From Deinococcus malanensis (GTDB lineage: Bacteria > Deinococcota > Deinococci > Deinococcales > Deinococcaceae): DNA of 9,950 nt. This document shows positions 1 to 6,549 of this stretch, piece after piece. Position 1 is the stretch's first letter. Each line of letters opens with the position of its first letter. Position numbers and translations under genes: made by a program. The notes beneath the pieces were generated by a model. That model saw only the letters and a list, made by a program, of their open reading frames with translations. It ran no database searches and was not told the DNA's origin. The stretch spans positions 1 through 9,950 of the forward strand of contig NZ_BMPP01000041.1 in the NCBI RefSeq assembly GCF_014647655.1, given 5' to 3'.

Positions 1-2133
1 ACGGTACATCGCCATATCCGCATGCCGCTGCAACGATTCGGGATCCCGGCCACCGTGTGGGTAGGCGCTGATCCCAATGGAGACACCGATAAACAGTTCA
101 CGCCTGGCCACCGTCAGAGGGACGGAGAATGCCGCGAGAATCCGCTGAGCGACCTGGATGGCCCGCGCCTCGTCTGCAAATGGGAGGATCACCGTGAACT
201 CATCCCCACCCAGCCGGGCCAGCGTGTCCCCCAGACGGACGCAGTCGCGCAGCCGCTGGGCAGCCTGGGTAAGCAACTGATCACCCGCCTGATGACCCAG
301 GGTGTCATTCACTCCCTTGAAGTCGTCCAGGTCGATGAACAGCATCGCCAGGGGAAGCCCTTCGGTTTCGGCCATCGCCAGGTTCGCGCTCAGACGGCTG
401 GTGAAGAGCGACCGGTTGGGCAGCTTCGTGAGCGGGTCGTACTGGGCCTGATGGTGTAGCCGGTCCGTCAACCGGCGATGCTCAATGGCTATGGCTGCGA
501 GGTGGCGGGCTTTCTCCATGGTCTCGAGACTGGCTTTCGTGAATGGACCCGGGTGCTGGGCGTACAACGCCAGCACGCCCAGCACTTGACCGTCACCATC
601 CAGGATGGGTGTGGCGGTGAGCGCGCGGACGCCCACGGGCACGAGAAACGAACGCAGTTCAACCATCAGCGGATCGCTGGTGATGTTCTCCACGCTGATG
701 GTCTGCTTCGTCGCTGCGGCGGTGCTACAGGCTCCCGCGCCTTCCTGAACCTTCCAGGTGTCGAACGCCTGATGAAAGGCAATCGGGGCGCTCGGCGCAG
801 CCGCCAATGTCAAATGCTCATCCTGCGCAAGCATGATCGCGCAGAAATGGCCCGGCGCCTGCTGCTCGACCATGAAGGTGATCTCCCGCAGCACGCCAGA
901 CACAGGGTGACCTTGCACGGTCATCTCAAGCACCCTGTTGTGGCTGCGCTGCTCCAGCTCCGCGACCTTGCGAGTATTGATGTCATGGAAGTACACCGTC
1001 AGGCCCTGCGCGGACGGGTACGCGCGCACCTGAAACCAAGTGCTGAGGGGTGCGTAGTACTCCTCGAAAGTCACGGGATGACCTTCGCGGGCAGCTTCGC
1101 GGTACTTCAGGTCGAAGGTGCTCCCCACCGCCTCTGGAAACATCAGCCACAGGTTCTGACCCAGCAGGTCATGGCTACGGCACTCCAGTAACCGCTCTGC
1201 TTGCGCGTTCAGGTACGTGAAGTTCCATTGGCTGTCCAGCGCGAAGAACGCATCAGTAATGCTCTCGAGGATCGCCACTTTCTCGCTGGCCTGTTCGCTG
1301 AGTTGTTGTTGGGAACGGCGCGCTTCGGTCACGTCACGGGAGATGACCAGCAGGCGTTCGGGCTGGCTGTCCTCCGCCGCGATGGCCGTCACCATCACGT
1401 CCCACCATTTCTCCTGACCGGTCAGGGTGGGCAGCCGCCCTTGAAAGGAACTGCTCTGGGAACGCCTTGCTTCGTCCAGGGCATTCCGCACGGTGGACTG
1501 CTGTTCTTCATCCCAGGCATCCACCCAATTGCGGCCCAGCAGAAGGGTGAAGTCAGTCACGTCCATCAACCGCTGGCCGCCCTCGTTCATGAACAGGATG
1601 CAACCGTCCCCATCGAGAATCTTGATGCAGTCCGCACTGCTGTCCATGACGCGACGCAAGAAAGCTTCATTCCGGCGCAGTTCTTCTTCCGCGTGGCGGC
1701 GTGCGGTGATGTCGCGGGTGGAAGAGTGGAAACTGATGACGTCTCCGGTCGCTGGATCCCGGTGTGCCCGTGAGATGCTTTCCAGCCAGACATAGTGCCC
1801 GTGGCGATGGCGGGCGCGGTACTCAAGTCTGACCGAGTCGACTCTTGTATTGAGAAGTTCGGCGACCGCGGCTTGAAAGCTTGGGAGGTCGTCCGGGTGA
1901 ACCAGGGACGGTCCGGGTTGCAGAAAGAACTCGTCGGGGGTGTACCCGAGGACCTGAAGCGAGGCAGGGGAAACATAGGTGAGCTGGCCTTGCGCGGTAT
2001 ACAGAAGAATCAGGTTGGTCGAGTTCTCGAGCAGGAGACGGTACGGCCACTCGTGGTTGTGCGGGGTCGGGGTGGCTGAGCCCTTCTCATTGTGGAGGGC
2101 AGCGGGTGTCGGTGATTGATGGGAGTGGCTCAC
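1..2133 (-). CDS. PAS-PAS-PAS-GAF-GGDEF diguanylate cyclase (partial, C-terminus beyond left edge)
   Basis: A cytoplasmic multi-sensor protein that should make c-di-GMP from two GTP. The reading frame is open without interruption for 711 residues and leaves the window within the last part of GGDEF. Domains by residue: PAS 31-147, PAS 158-270, PAS 286-390, GAF 399-550, GGDEF 562 to the edge. The active-site GGDEF is at 642-646, and an intact inhibitory I-site RLGD at 633-636 lies exactly five residues before it. The metal-binding IDLDDFK and the VNDTLGH segment are also present, so activity and product inhibition are expected. The sequence at the edge (HADMAMYR) is the usual end of a GGDEF domain; in this architecture an EAL domain often follows, but none is visible. 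No membrane segment is seen. The GTG start at 2133 is chosen because it is the first possible start after an in-frame stop at 2173-2175 and has GAGG five bases upstream. Confidence 0.93.
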   Translation of the reverse strand, partial: MSHSHQSPTPAALHNEKGSATPTPHNHEWPYRLLLENSTNLILLYTAQGQLTYVSPASLQVLGYTPDEFFLQPGPSLVHPDDLPSFQAAVAELLNTRVDSVRLEYRARHRHGHYVWLESISRAHRDPATGDVISFHSSTRDITARRHAEEELRRNEAFLRRVMDSSADCIKILDGDGCILFMNEGGQRLMDVTDFTLLLGRNWVDAWDEEQQSTVRNALDEARRSQSSSFQGRLPTLTGQEKWWDVMVTAIAAEDSQPERLLVISRDVTEARRSQQQLSEQASEKVAILESITDAFFALDSQWNFTYLNAQAERLLECRSHDLLGQNLWLMFPEAVGSTFDLKYREAAREGHPVTFEEYYAPLSTWFQVRAYPSAQGLTVYFHDINTRKVAELEQRSHNRVLEMTVQGHPVSGVLREITFMVEQQAPGHFCAIMLAQDEHLTLAAAPSAPIAFHQAFDTWKVQEGAGACSTAAATKQTISVENITSDPLMVELRSFLVPVGVRALTATPILDGDGQVLGVLALYAQHPGPFTKASLETMEKARHLAAIAIEHRRLTDRLHHQAQYDPLTKLPNRSLFTSRLSANLAMAETEGLPLAMLFIDLDDFKGVNDTLGHQAGDQLLTQAAQRLRDCVRLGDTLARLGGDEFTVILPFADEARAIQVAQRILAAFSVPLTVARRELFIGVSIGISAYPHGGRDPESLQRHADMAMYR

Positions 2134-2138
2134 GTTGG

Positions 2139-2142
2139 CCTC
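2139..2142 (-). promoter_or_regulatory. Ribosome binding site deciding a GTG start
   Basis: GAGG on the minus strand, five bases before the GTG at 2133. No ATG lies in frame between this site and PAS1, so it supports the GTG start of the PAS-GAF-GGDEF gene. Confidence 0.5.
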
Positions 2143-2752
2143 GGGGTCGTGCGGGTGTGTCCTTGCTCTCGTTCAGTTGGTGAGCCTGCTGGGTGGATGT
2201 GGAGGCGGACGTTCCTTTTTTTGGAAACAGTGCAGAAGAAGGCCTTGCAATACAAATCCCACCTGGTCGGTTCGCCTGCCGAAGCTCCTGGGGCGTAAGG
2301 AATATTGAAGCGCAGAGCCGTACCGAACTCTTACCAACGGCACAGTTAAAAAGCCCGATTGTTCAGCTGTTACGACGCTCTTTCGACACGAAGGTGCGCA
2401 AAGAGGCATGTCGGATGCGTTGACGGCTTCCGTCCGTGAGGCCCTGCGCAGGATGAAACGCTGCTGAACGGTGTTCCTGGCTCATAAAGGGAACCTTGGG
2501 CCGCGGATTGAGTTCGGGTACGCCCTCCATGCTCGTGCGTGACGTGTGCATTCAGAGATCACGTCTTCGCTGACATGGTGCTGGTGGGGCCATCCCTGGT
2601 CTTGTCCAAGGCTGATGTGCGGAGCAGATCTGCTGGACCCACAGTGGTGGCCGGCCCGAGACTCGGGGCTGAATGTCACAATAATGAAAGAGAGATTGGG
2701 GGAGGATTAAGAAAAGCTATGTGGGCAGAAGAGTGTCCCACCACATGGCTCC
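2143..2752. other. Divergent intergenic control region, no convincing gene
   Basis: About 600 bases separate two divergent diguanylate cyclase genes. Short open frames on both strands have no recognisable domain, no good ribosome binding site and poor codon patterns, so I take them as chance. Visible structures are small: a hairpin with 5-base arms and a 3-base loop at 2423-2435, a 12-base perfect palindrome AGCAGATCTGCT at 2623-2634, and CCCGAG-A-CTCGGG at 2655-2667. A -10-like AATAAT lies at 2680-2685 on the plus strand, but with no good -35 partner at the usual spacing. Both promoters should lie here; I cannot place either with confidence. Confidence 0.5.
2623..2634. repeat. 12-base perfect palindrome, possible operator
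   Basis: AGCAGATCTGCT, a perfect palindrome about 130 bases before the ethylene-receptor-like cyclase and 490 bases before the divergent gene. It could bind a dimeric regulator. A palindrome this long can also arise by chance, and no regulator gene is adjacent. Confidence 0.25.
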
Positions 2753-2758
2753 AGGAGG
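2753..2758 (+). promoter_or_regulatory. Ribosome binding site AGGAGG deciding the start
   Basis: AGGAGG four bases before ATG 2763. In-frame GTG 2721 and ATG 2745 are possible earlier starts; GTG 2721 has a GGGGGAGG-like stretch more than ten bases away. The consensus match and a first residue just before the hydrophobic segment favour ATG 2763. Confidence 0.6.
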
Positions 2759-2762
2759 CCAC

Positions 2763-4292
2763 ATGCACCTCACTTCCTCTGGTCCCCTCCGCGTCCTGCT
2801 GCTGCTATGCACAGCACTCCTGATCCCCCTGTTCTGGCCCGGCCTGATCGACAACCTGCTGAACCGCAACTTCAAAATCGACTACCACCACGACTGGTCG
2901 GCCTCCCTGGTCGCCCTGCACGTCGGCAGCGACCTGCTGATCGGGCTCGCTTATACCGTCATCGCGTTCATCCTGGCGCTGATCGTCTACCAGAACCGCA
3001 CCCACCTGCCGTTTGACTGGGTGGTGCTGGCCTTCGGCCTGTTCATCATCGTGTGTGGCTTCACGCACGTCATGCACGTGCTGGTGCGCATCACGCCCGT
3101 GTACTGGCTCGACGCCTACATTCGCGCCATCACGGCCGTCGTGAGTATCGTCACGGCGTGTGCCCTTCCCCCCCTGATCCCTCGGGTCGGCCTGGCGTTG
3201 AGGGCGACCGCTGATCTTCGACGCAAGGAGCTGGAACTGCAACAGTCGCTGGCGACCAACCAGGCGCTCCTGGAGATCGTTCAACTGACTGAACGGCAAG
3301 ATGACCCGCTTGAAATGGCGCAGCAGGTGCTCGTCAAGTTCCGGGACGCCCTCGCCGTTGACTGGCTGGGGCTGGGGGTGCAGGAGGGGGACATGGCCCG
3401 CCTGACCACCATCTGGCGTTCGGAGCGGGCCGACGGTGCCCTGTTGCAGGCCGAGCTGGCTCCCGTCGCACGAGGCAGCGGCTTGACCTGGTTGGCCATT
3501 GAACAGCAGAGGCCGGTCTATATCGACGACTATTCAAGCCACCCTCTTTCTATACCTCTTTACGTTCAAGGAGACCTGTCATCAATCGCGCTGGTGCCCC
3601 TCACGGACCTGACCGCCGGGAACACCATCGTGATGATTGCCAGCAAGGTCGGCAACAACAAGGGTTGGGCCGACTGGGAAAAGCAGCTTTTCGACGCCGC
3701 GCAGCTGTCGGTGAACGTGGCCATGGAACGCCGGACGCACCTGCGGAGCCTGGAGCGCGCGGCGTTGACGGACGCCCTGACGGGCCTGGGGAACCGCCGG
3801 GCCTTTGAACAGGATTTGATCACCGTGCATGCCAGTGCCCGGCGGCATCAGCATGGGTTCGGGCTGATGGTGCTGGACCTGGACGGCTTGAAAACCATCA
3901 ACGATTACCTGGGTCATGAGGCAGGCGACCGCTTGCTTCAGACCTTCGGTGAGGTGCTGAACAGGCACACGCGTCTGGATGACCGGTGCTACCGCCTGGG
4001 AGGCGACGAGTTCGCGGTGATTTTGTCCCACAGCCGGGTGGACTCTGGTCCCGTCCTTCACGGCTGGCTGCGGGCACTGATGGCAGACGTGCAGCGCCGG
4101 GGCTTTTCAGGAGCGGACGTGAGTGCGGGGATCGCCTTTTTCCCGGATGAGTGTGCCGGACCGTCTGAACTGGTGCGACTGGCCGATGAACGGATGTACG
4201 CCGTGAAAACTCAGCGGCGCACGCACCGCGTGGCACGTCCGGCAGCTTTGGAAGTCACACCTCCGTCTGCTCCCCCCGACCCAGTCAGTTGA
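2763..4292 (+). CDS. Ethylene-receptor-like membrane sensor fused to GAF and GGDEF (diguanylate cyclase)
   Basis: A 509-residue inner-membrane protein predicted to make c-di-GMP in response to a ligand bound in the membrane. Hydrophobic segments lie near residues 8-29, 52-76, 86-108 and 117-140. The last three match the ETR1 sensor: Asp57 in SDLLIGLAY corresponds to ETR1 Asp25, Tyr64 to Tyr32, Ile67 to Ile35, Ile95 to Ile62, and Cys98/His102 in CGFTH to the Cu(I) ligands Cys65/His69. Ala68 replaces the conserved Pro36, and there is an extra N-terminal hydrophobic segment. A probable coiled coil (150-178) leads to a GAF domain (about 180-325) and GGDEF (332-485). The active site GGDEF is at 413-417 and the I-site RLDD at 404-407. 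The tail after 485 is proline-rich. It diverges from the other cyclase. ETR numbering is from memory of the family. Ethylene binding is an inference; another hydrophobic or redox ligand is possible. The cyclase function is nearly certain. Confidence 0.9.
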   Translation: MHLTSSGPLRVLLLLCTALLIPLFWPGLIDNLLNRNFKIDYHHDWSASLVALHVGSDLLIGLAYTVIAFILALIVYQNRTHLPFDWVVLAFGLFIIVCGFTHVMHVLVRITPVYWLDAYIRAITAVVSIVTACALPPLIPRVGLALRATADLRRKELELQQSLATNQALLEIVQLTERQDDPLEMAQQVLVKFRDALAVDWLGLGVQEGDMARLTTIWRSERADGALLQAELAPVARGSGLTWLAIEQQRPVYIDDYSSHPLSIPLYVQGDLSSIALVPLTDLTAGNTIVMIASKVGNNKGWADWEKQLFDAAQLSVNVAMERRTHLRSLERAALTDALTGLGNRRAFEQDLITVHASARRHQHGFGLMVLDLDGLKTINDYLGHEAGDRLLQTFGEVLNRHTRLDDRCYRLGGDEFAVILSHSRVDSGPVLHGWLRALMADVQRRGFSGADVSAGIAFFPDECAGPSELVRLADERMYAVKTQRRTHRVARPAALEVTPPSAPPDPVS

Positions 4293-4503
4293 GAATGCTT
4301 CGCTGGACTCCCTTCCCGGCCGTGCGTCGGATTACCTCACGAAGCCGTTCACGCCGCAGGAACTCCTGGCCCGTATGCGGGCCCAGCTCAGGGAACACGA
4401 GCCGGCACCGAACATCACCTTGGGTCCGCTCACGCTGTCCCTCCAACGGCATCTGTGTTTGTACGAAGGGCGTGAGGTGTCCCTGTCGCCTGGTGCTGCT
4501 TGA
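4291..4503 (+). pseudogene. Response-regulator fragment (end of receiver plus start of winged-helix domain)
   Basis: The frame starting near 4291 reads SDYLTKPFTPQELLARMRA, the conserved Lys-Pro end of a receiver domain with its last helix. A linker and LGPLTLSL...GREVSLSP follow, the beta-strand platform that opens an OmpR/PhoB-type DNA-binding domain. It then hits TGA at 4501. The phosphoacceptor half of the receiver and the DNA-binding helices are missing, and no start codon or ribosome binding site belongs to it. It begins directly at the end of the cyclase gene, so one breakpoint lies at about 4290-4325. I read it as a dead remnant of a two-component regulator. Confidence 0.7.
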
Positions 4504-4564
4504 CGGACATACGCCTCGCATGGGCGCCGTGGAAGTGTTGACCACCGTGCGGCAGAACGAGTCG
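4487..4564 (+). pseudogene. Receiver-domain fragment around the phosphoacceptor Asp
   Basis: In a different frame from the preceding fragment, the sequence reads RLVLLDGHTPRMGAVEVL. This fits the receiver pattern of hydrophobic strand, phosphoacceptor Asp (codon 4502-4504), Pro at +4, Met at +6, Gly, then a helix. It overlaps the end of the other regulator fragment and merges into the esterase remnant in the same frame. It may come from the same or another response regulator; the order is scrambled, since this part should precede the Lys-Pro end. The match is short, hence the moderate confidence. Confidence 0.45.
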
Positions 4565-4930
4565 CTGATCTATCCGGCCACCGACTTCGGCCTTGGCCAC
4601 GTTTCTGAATCACGCCGCAGGCACGCGGAGCAAATCATCCTGATCGCGGCCGACAAGAGTGCGTACGAACGGTTCTACCTTCCGGAAGGGGCCCTCAACA
4701 CCGACTGGCGACTCTCGCCACTGCGGGCGCCGAGCCCTACGAAGCTGCCTCCGGCGCTGATTCAGGTGGCCGGGTACGACGCTCTGTATGACAACGGCAT
4801 TCGGTACGCTGAAGCCCTACGCACCGCGGACGTCCCGGTCGTGGTGAATGAGTACCCCTCGATGCCGCACGGGTTCACCAATTTCCCGTACTTCAGCCGG
4901 GACTGGCGTTTGAAACAAAACCTGGAGTGA
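4565..4930 (+). pseudogene. C-terminal remnant of an HSL-type alpha/beta hydrolase (esterase/lipase)
   Basis: The frame reads LIYPATDF, then FYLPEG, SPLRAP, LPPALIQVAGYDALYDNG, YAEALR and PHGFTNF, in the order typical of the C-terminal half of hormone-sensitive-lipase family esterases. The catalytic Asp (codon 4778-4780) and His (codon 4868-4870) are present. The N-terminal half is absent, including the HGGG oxyanion loop and the GDSAGG nucleophile. About 120 residues remain of a family usually near 300, so it cannot be an active hydrolase. The stop TGA is at 4928-4930. An ATG at 4520 is in frame but has no clear ribosome binding site and falls in the receiver-like fragment. Confidence 0.75.
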
Positions 4931-4987
4931 TGGGGTCAAGGTGCGCGCGTGACTCCAGACGTGATGGGCGGTTAATACGCTTACCCC

Positions 4988-5008
4988 CACCAGACCCTGC
5001 ACCTGGTG
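4988..5008. repeat. Inverted repeat between convergent gene ends
   Basis: CACCAG and CTGGTG flank a 9-base loop, between the end of the esterase remnant (plus) and the end of the small minus-strand gene. The place suits a bidirectional terminator, but there is no T-run on either side, so this is tentative. Confidence 0.25.
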
Positions 5009-5068
5009 TATTCAAGCGTCGCGAACCTCCTGCTACTCACCCCGTGGTGGCCTGCGTTCCTTTCCGTG

Positions 5069-5296
5069 TTAATCAGCCGCTTCCTGCACAATGGTGGACT
5101 GCATCCGCGGACAGGACGACACATACCCCACCGAGCGCCACGGGATTTCCACCGTCATCCCATTCACAACGGCAACAAAAGGCAACGACGGCAGGGTGGC
5201 CTGATTGAGCGTCCGGCTGAATCTGTTCTTTTCAGAGAGCGACATTTCTAGAAGAATGGTGTCGCCGTTCGTGAGATGCAGGTGTACGGTGAGCAT
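5069..5296 (-). CDS. Small protein of unknown function
   Basis: A 75-residue protein I do not recognise. It starts MLTVHLHLTNGDTILLEM and has a second strand-like stretch, VAVVNGMTVEIPWRSVGYVS. This alternating hydrophobic pattern suggests a small, mostly beta, cytoplasmic protein; there is no signal peptide or membrane segment. I take it as real because ATG 5296 has GGAGG four bases upstream, the composition is protein-like, and it is the only sound frame in a stretch otherwise made of gene fragments. It has two cysteines at most and no metal-binding motif. It appears to be monocistronic. The stop is TAA at 5069-5071. The role is unknown. Confidence 0.65.
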   Translation of the reverse strand: MLTVHLHLTNGDTILLEMSLSEKNRFSRTLNQATLPSLPFVAVVNGMTVEIPWRSVGYVSSCPRMQSTIVQEAAD

Positions 5297-5300
5297 AAAT

Positions 5301-5305
5301 CCTCC
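5301..5305 (-). promoter_or_regulatory. Ribosome binding site of the small minus-strand gene
   Basis: GGAGG on the minus strand, followed by ATTT and ATG 5296. It is the main evidence that the 75-residue frame is translated. Confidence 0.6.
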
Positions 5306-5336
5306 GGACCAAGGAACGTTGGGGTGTGGTTGAGAT

Positions 5337-5356
5337 ACCCAAAGCTATCTTTTGGT
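5337..5356. repeat. Imperfect inverted repeat upstream of the small gene
   Basis: ACCCAAAG and CTTTTGGT, 8-base arms with one mismatch and loop CTAT. It lies 40-60 bases before the start of the minus-strand small gene, where an operator or 5'-leader hairpin would sit. Function is inferred from position only. Confidence 0.3.
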
Positions 5357-5443
5357 GTCTTACCCCTTTCTGCCAGGAAGAACCCGTAACGCGATCTTTT
5401 TTACGCTCGCGCCCGCATAGTGGAGGGGGCCGGCCGGGACGAT

Positions 5444-5458
5444 GGACACCATGTGTCC
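5444..5458. repeat. Perfect inverted repeat GGACAC-CAT-GTGTCC
   Basis: Six-base perfect arms with a 3-base spacer, in the intergenic stretch between the small minus-strand gene and the short frame at 5517. The shape is that of a dimer binding site. No flanking regulator gene supports a specific assignment. Confidence 0.3.
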
Positions 5459-5516
5459 GTCACGTGTTAAGGGTTCTTTTTGCTGTGCCTCCACCCTGAA
5501 GTGATACATCTACAGG

Positions 5517-5627
5517 ATGTTGAATCCTGACACGCCAGACGATCAGGAACGCCTCGACCACCTCCACCGCTACCTAGTCCAGAACACGTTGTGCCGTTGC
5601 TACCGCTTTTCCACTACTCAGACATGA
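5517..5627 (+). other. Short open frame of 36 codons, doubtful
   Basis: ATG 5517 to TGA 5627. The first 24 residues (beginning MLNPDTPDDQERLDHLHRY) have a charged, helical, protein-like composition; the rest does not. The AGG next to the ATG is too close to be a normal ribosome binding site. It may be the 5' end of a lost gene. I do not recognise a family. Confidence 0.2.
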
Positions 5628-5722
5628 GCAATAACAACAGCAGAGCTGCTGAGCTGCATCTGAGGAAATTCGTCCCACCCCCCATCCATCCCAGGGGGGC
5701 ACGCCCGAGACGCCGTTTCGGC

Positions 5723-5910
5723 TCACGCGCTTCCCGAAATTCTGACGAGATGACCGTCCCGTCCGTTTCCTGGGTGGGTGGATTCGCTGGCGTTGACCCA
5801 GCGCCGCAACAGCGATTCAGTCGCGCGACCTGGCTTAGCGCCATGTCTGGCCGCTTGGCGAGCTGCGCGGCTTCCTGTTTGAACTCGGTGGCGAAGGTAC
5901 GACGTTTGCA
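5723..5910 (-). pseudogene. IS3-family orfA transposase remnant, frameshifted
   Basis: On the minus strand, frame one reads KRRTFATEFKQEAAQLAKR, then MALSQVAR, which is the N-terminal helix-turn-helix start of IS3-type OrfA (typically RRKFTxEFKxEAV...VAxELG). Around 5820 the match jumps to another frame as ESLLRRWVNA...PGNGR, the next part of the same family. About four residues of the usual DLGI turn are missing at the jump, so a small deletion caused the frameshift. The original start codon is gone (TGC stands where ATG would be, preceded by an in-frame TAA). No orfB or clear terminal inverted repeats are visible. It cannot encode a working transposase. Confidence 0.75.
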
Positions 5911-6027
5911 CGGTTAACTTCGACTTCCCATTGCCGGGCCTTATCTCCGTGTCCACGATGGCGGGGCAAGCTCAGATGTGGCTCGGTCCCACCAAGCAGT
6001 GTCAGGGCGTATGTTGGCTACACCTAA
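5911..6027. other. Leader and promoter region of the ferrosome-like operon
   Basis: The operon promoter should lie between the transposase remnant and 6028. A poor -35/-10 pair, TTGCCG at 5931-5936 and CACGAT at 5954-5959 with 17 bases between, is the best I can see. I find no Fur-like A+T-rich 19-base palindrome and no clear operator. Confidence 0.2.
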
Positions 6028-6034
6028 GAGGAGG
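6028..6034 (+). promoter_or_regulatory. Strong ribosome binding site GAGGAGG
   Basis: GAGGAGG five bases before ATG 6040, close to the full anti-SD complement. It indicates strong translation of the first gene of the operon. Confidence 0.7.
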
Positions 6035-6039
6035 CACCC

Positions 6040-6543
6040 ATGTCGGATCACGAGAAGAAAGTTAAAGTTGAGGTTCCCGAAATCAAGGTCATCGCCCCAA
6101 ATGGTGGAAACGATGGCGCGGCCTACAGTGGGGGAGCGGGTCAGCGTCAACGCGCACCACAGCTCCAGATGGCCCCCACCACCCGCAGCTTTCTGGGCGG
6201 TCTGCTTGTCGGGACCGTGGGCCTCAAGCTGCTGGGCAGCCGCGATGCCAAGCGGCTGTACGCTCACCTGATCGCCGAGGGTATGAAGATCAAGGACACC
6301 CTGGACACGTCCGTCGAGGGCGTGCGCGCCTCCTACGACGACGTGATGGCTGACGCCCGCAGCATCTACGAAAAAGACCGCAGCGAGCAGAAACGCCGCG
6401 AGTATGCGGACCTGAGCGGGGATGGCGAGAACAACGCCCCCGATCTCGTGGACGCTGAACTGGTGGAAGAGAGCGCCATGCAGCCGAAAAAGACAGCTCC
6501 GATCAGCAACAAGGAAGGCGCCGGAGACACCAGCAGCCAGTGA
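6040..6543 (+). CDS. fezA-like: DUF6110/FezA-like single-span membrane protein
   Basis: A 167-residue protein with one membrane segment at about 50-66, rich in glycine and containing GxxxG (Gly54, Gly58), a packing motif. The conserved core follows directly: SRDAKRLYAHLIAEGMKIKD (67-86) and a helix ending DVMADARSIYEK (101-112). From memory this is the pattern of DUF6110 proteins (SKDAKKxYxHxxAxxLRxKD...DIYADAK), small partners of P1B-ATPases. FezA of ferrosome loci is of this type. The N-terminal 48 residues and the acidic C-terminal tail (after 120) look disordered and make it longer than the usual family member of about 100. It is followed after six bases by the ATPase gene, so the two are cotranscribed and probably translationally coupled. 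The likely role is a membrane scaffold or partner of the transporter in an iron-storing compartment. The family call is fairly firm; the function is inferred. Confidence 0.72.
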   Translation: MSDHEKKVKVEVPEIKVIAPNGGNDGAAYSGGAGQRQRAPQLQMAPTTRSFLGGLLVGTVGLKLLGSRDAKRLYAHLIAEGMKIKDTLDTSVEGVRASYDDVMADARSIYEKDRSEQKRREYADLSGDGENNAPDLVDAELVEESAMQPKKTAPISNKEGAGDTSSQ

Positions 6544-6549
6544 GCCTGC

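Noticed and set aside
22..1773. Long plus-strand open frames across 22-1773.
   Set aside because: The minus strand is open throughout and encodes recognisable PAS, GAF and GGDEF domains; the plus frames have no family motif and are shadows in high-GC DNA.
2539..2823. A 94-codon plus-strand frame overlapping the start of the ethylene-receptor-like gene.
   Set aside because: No ribosome binding site, no motif, and it runs into the well-supported gene in another frame.
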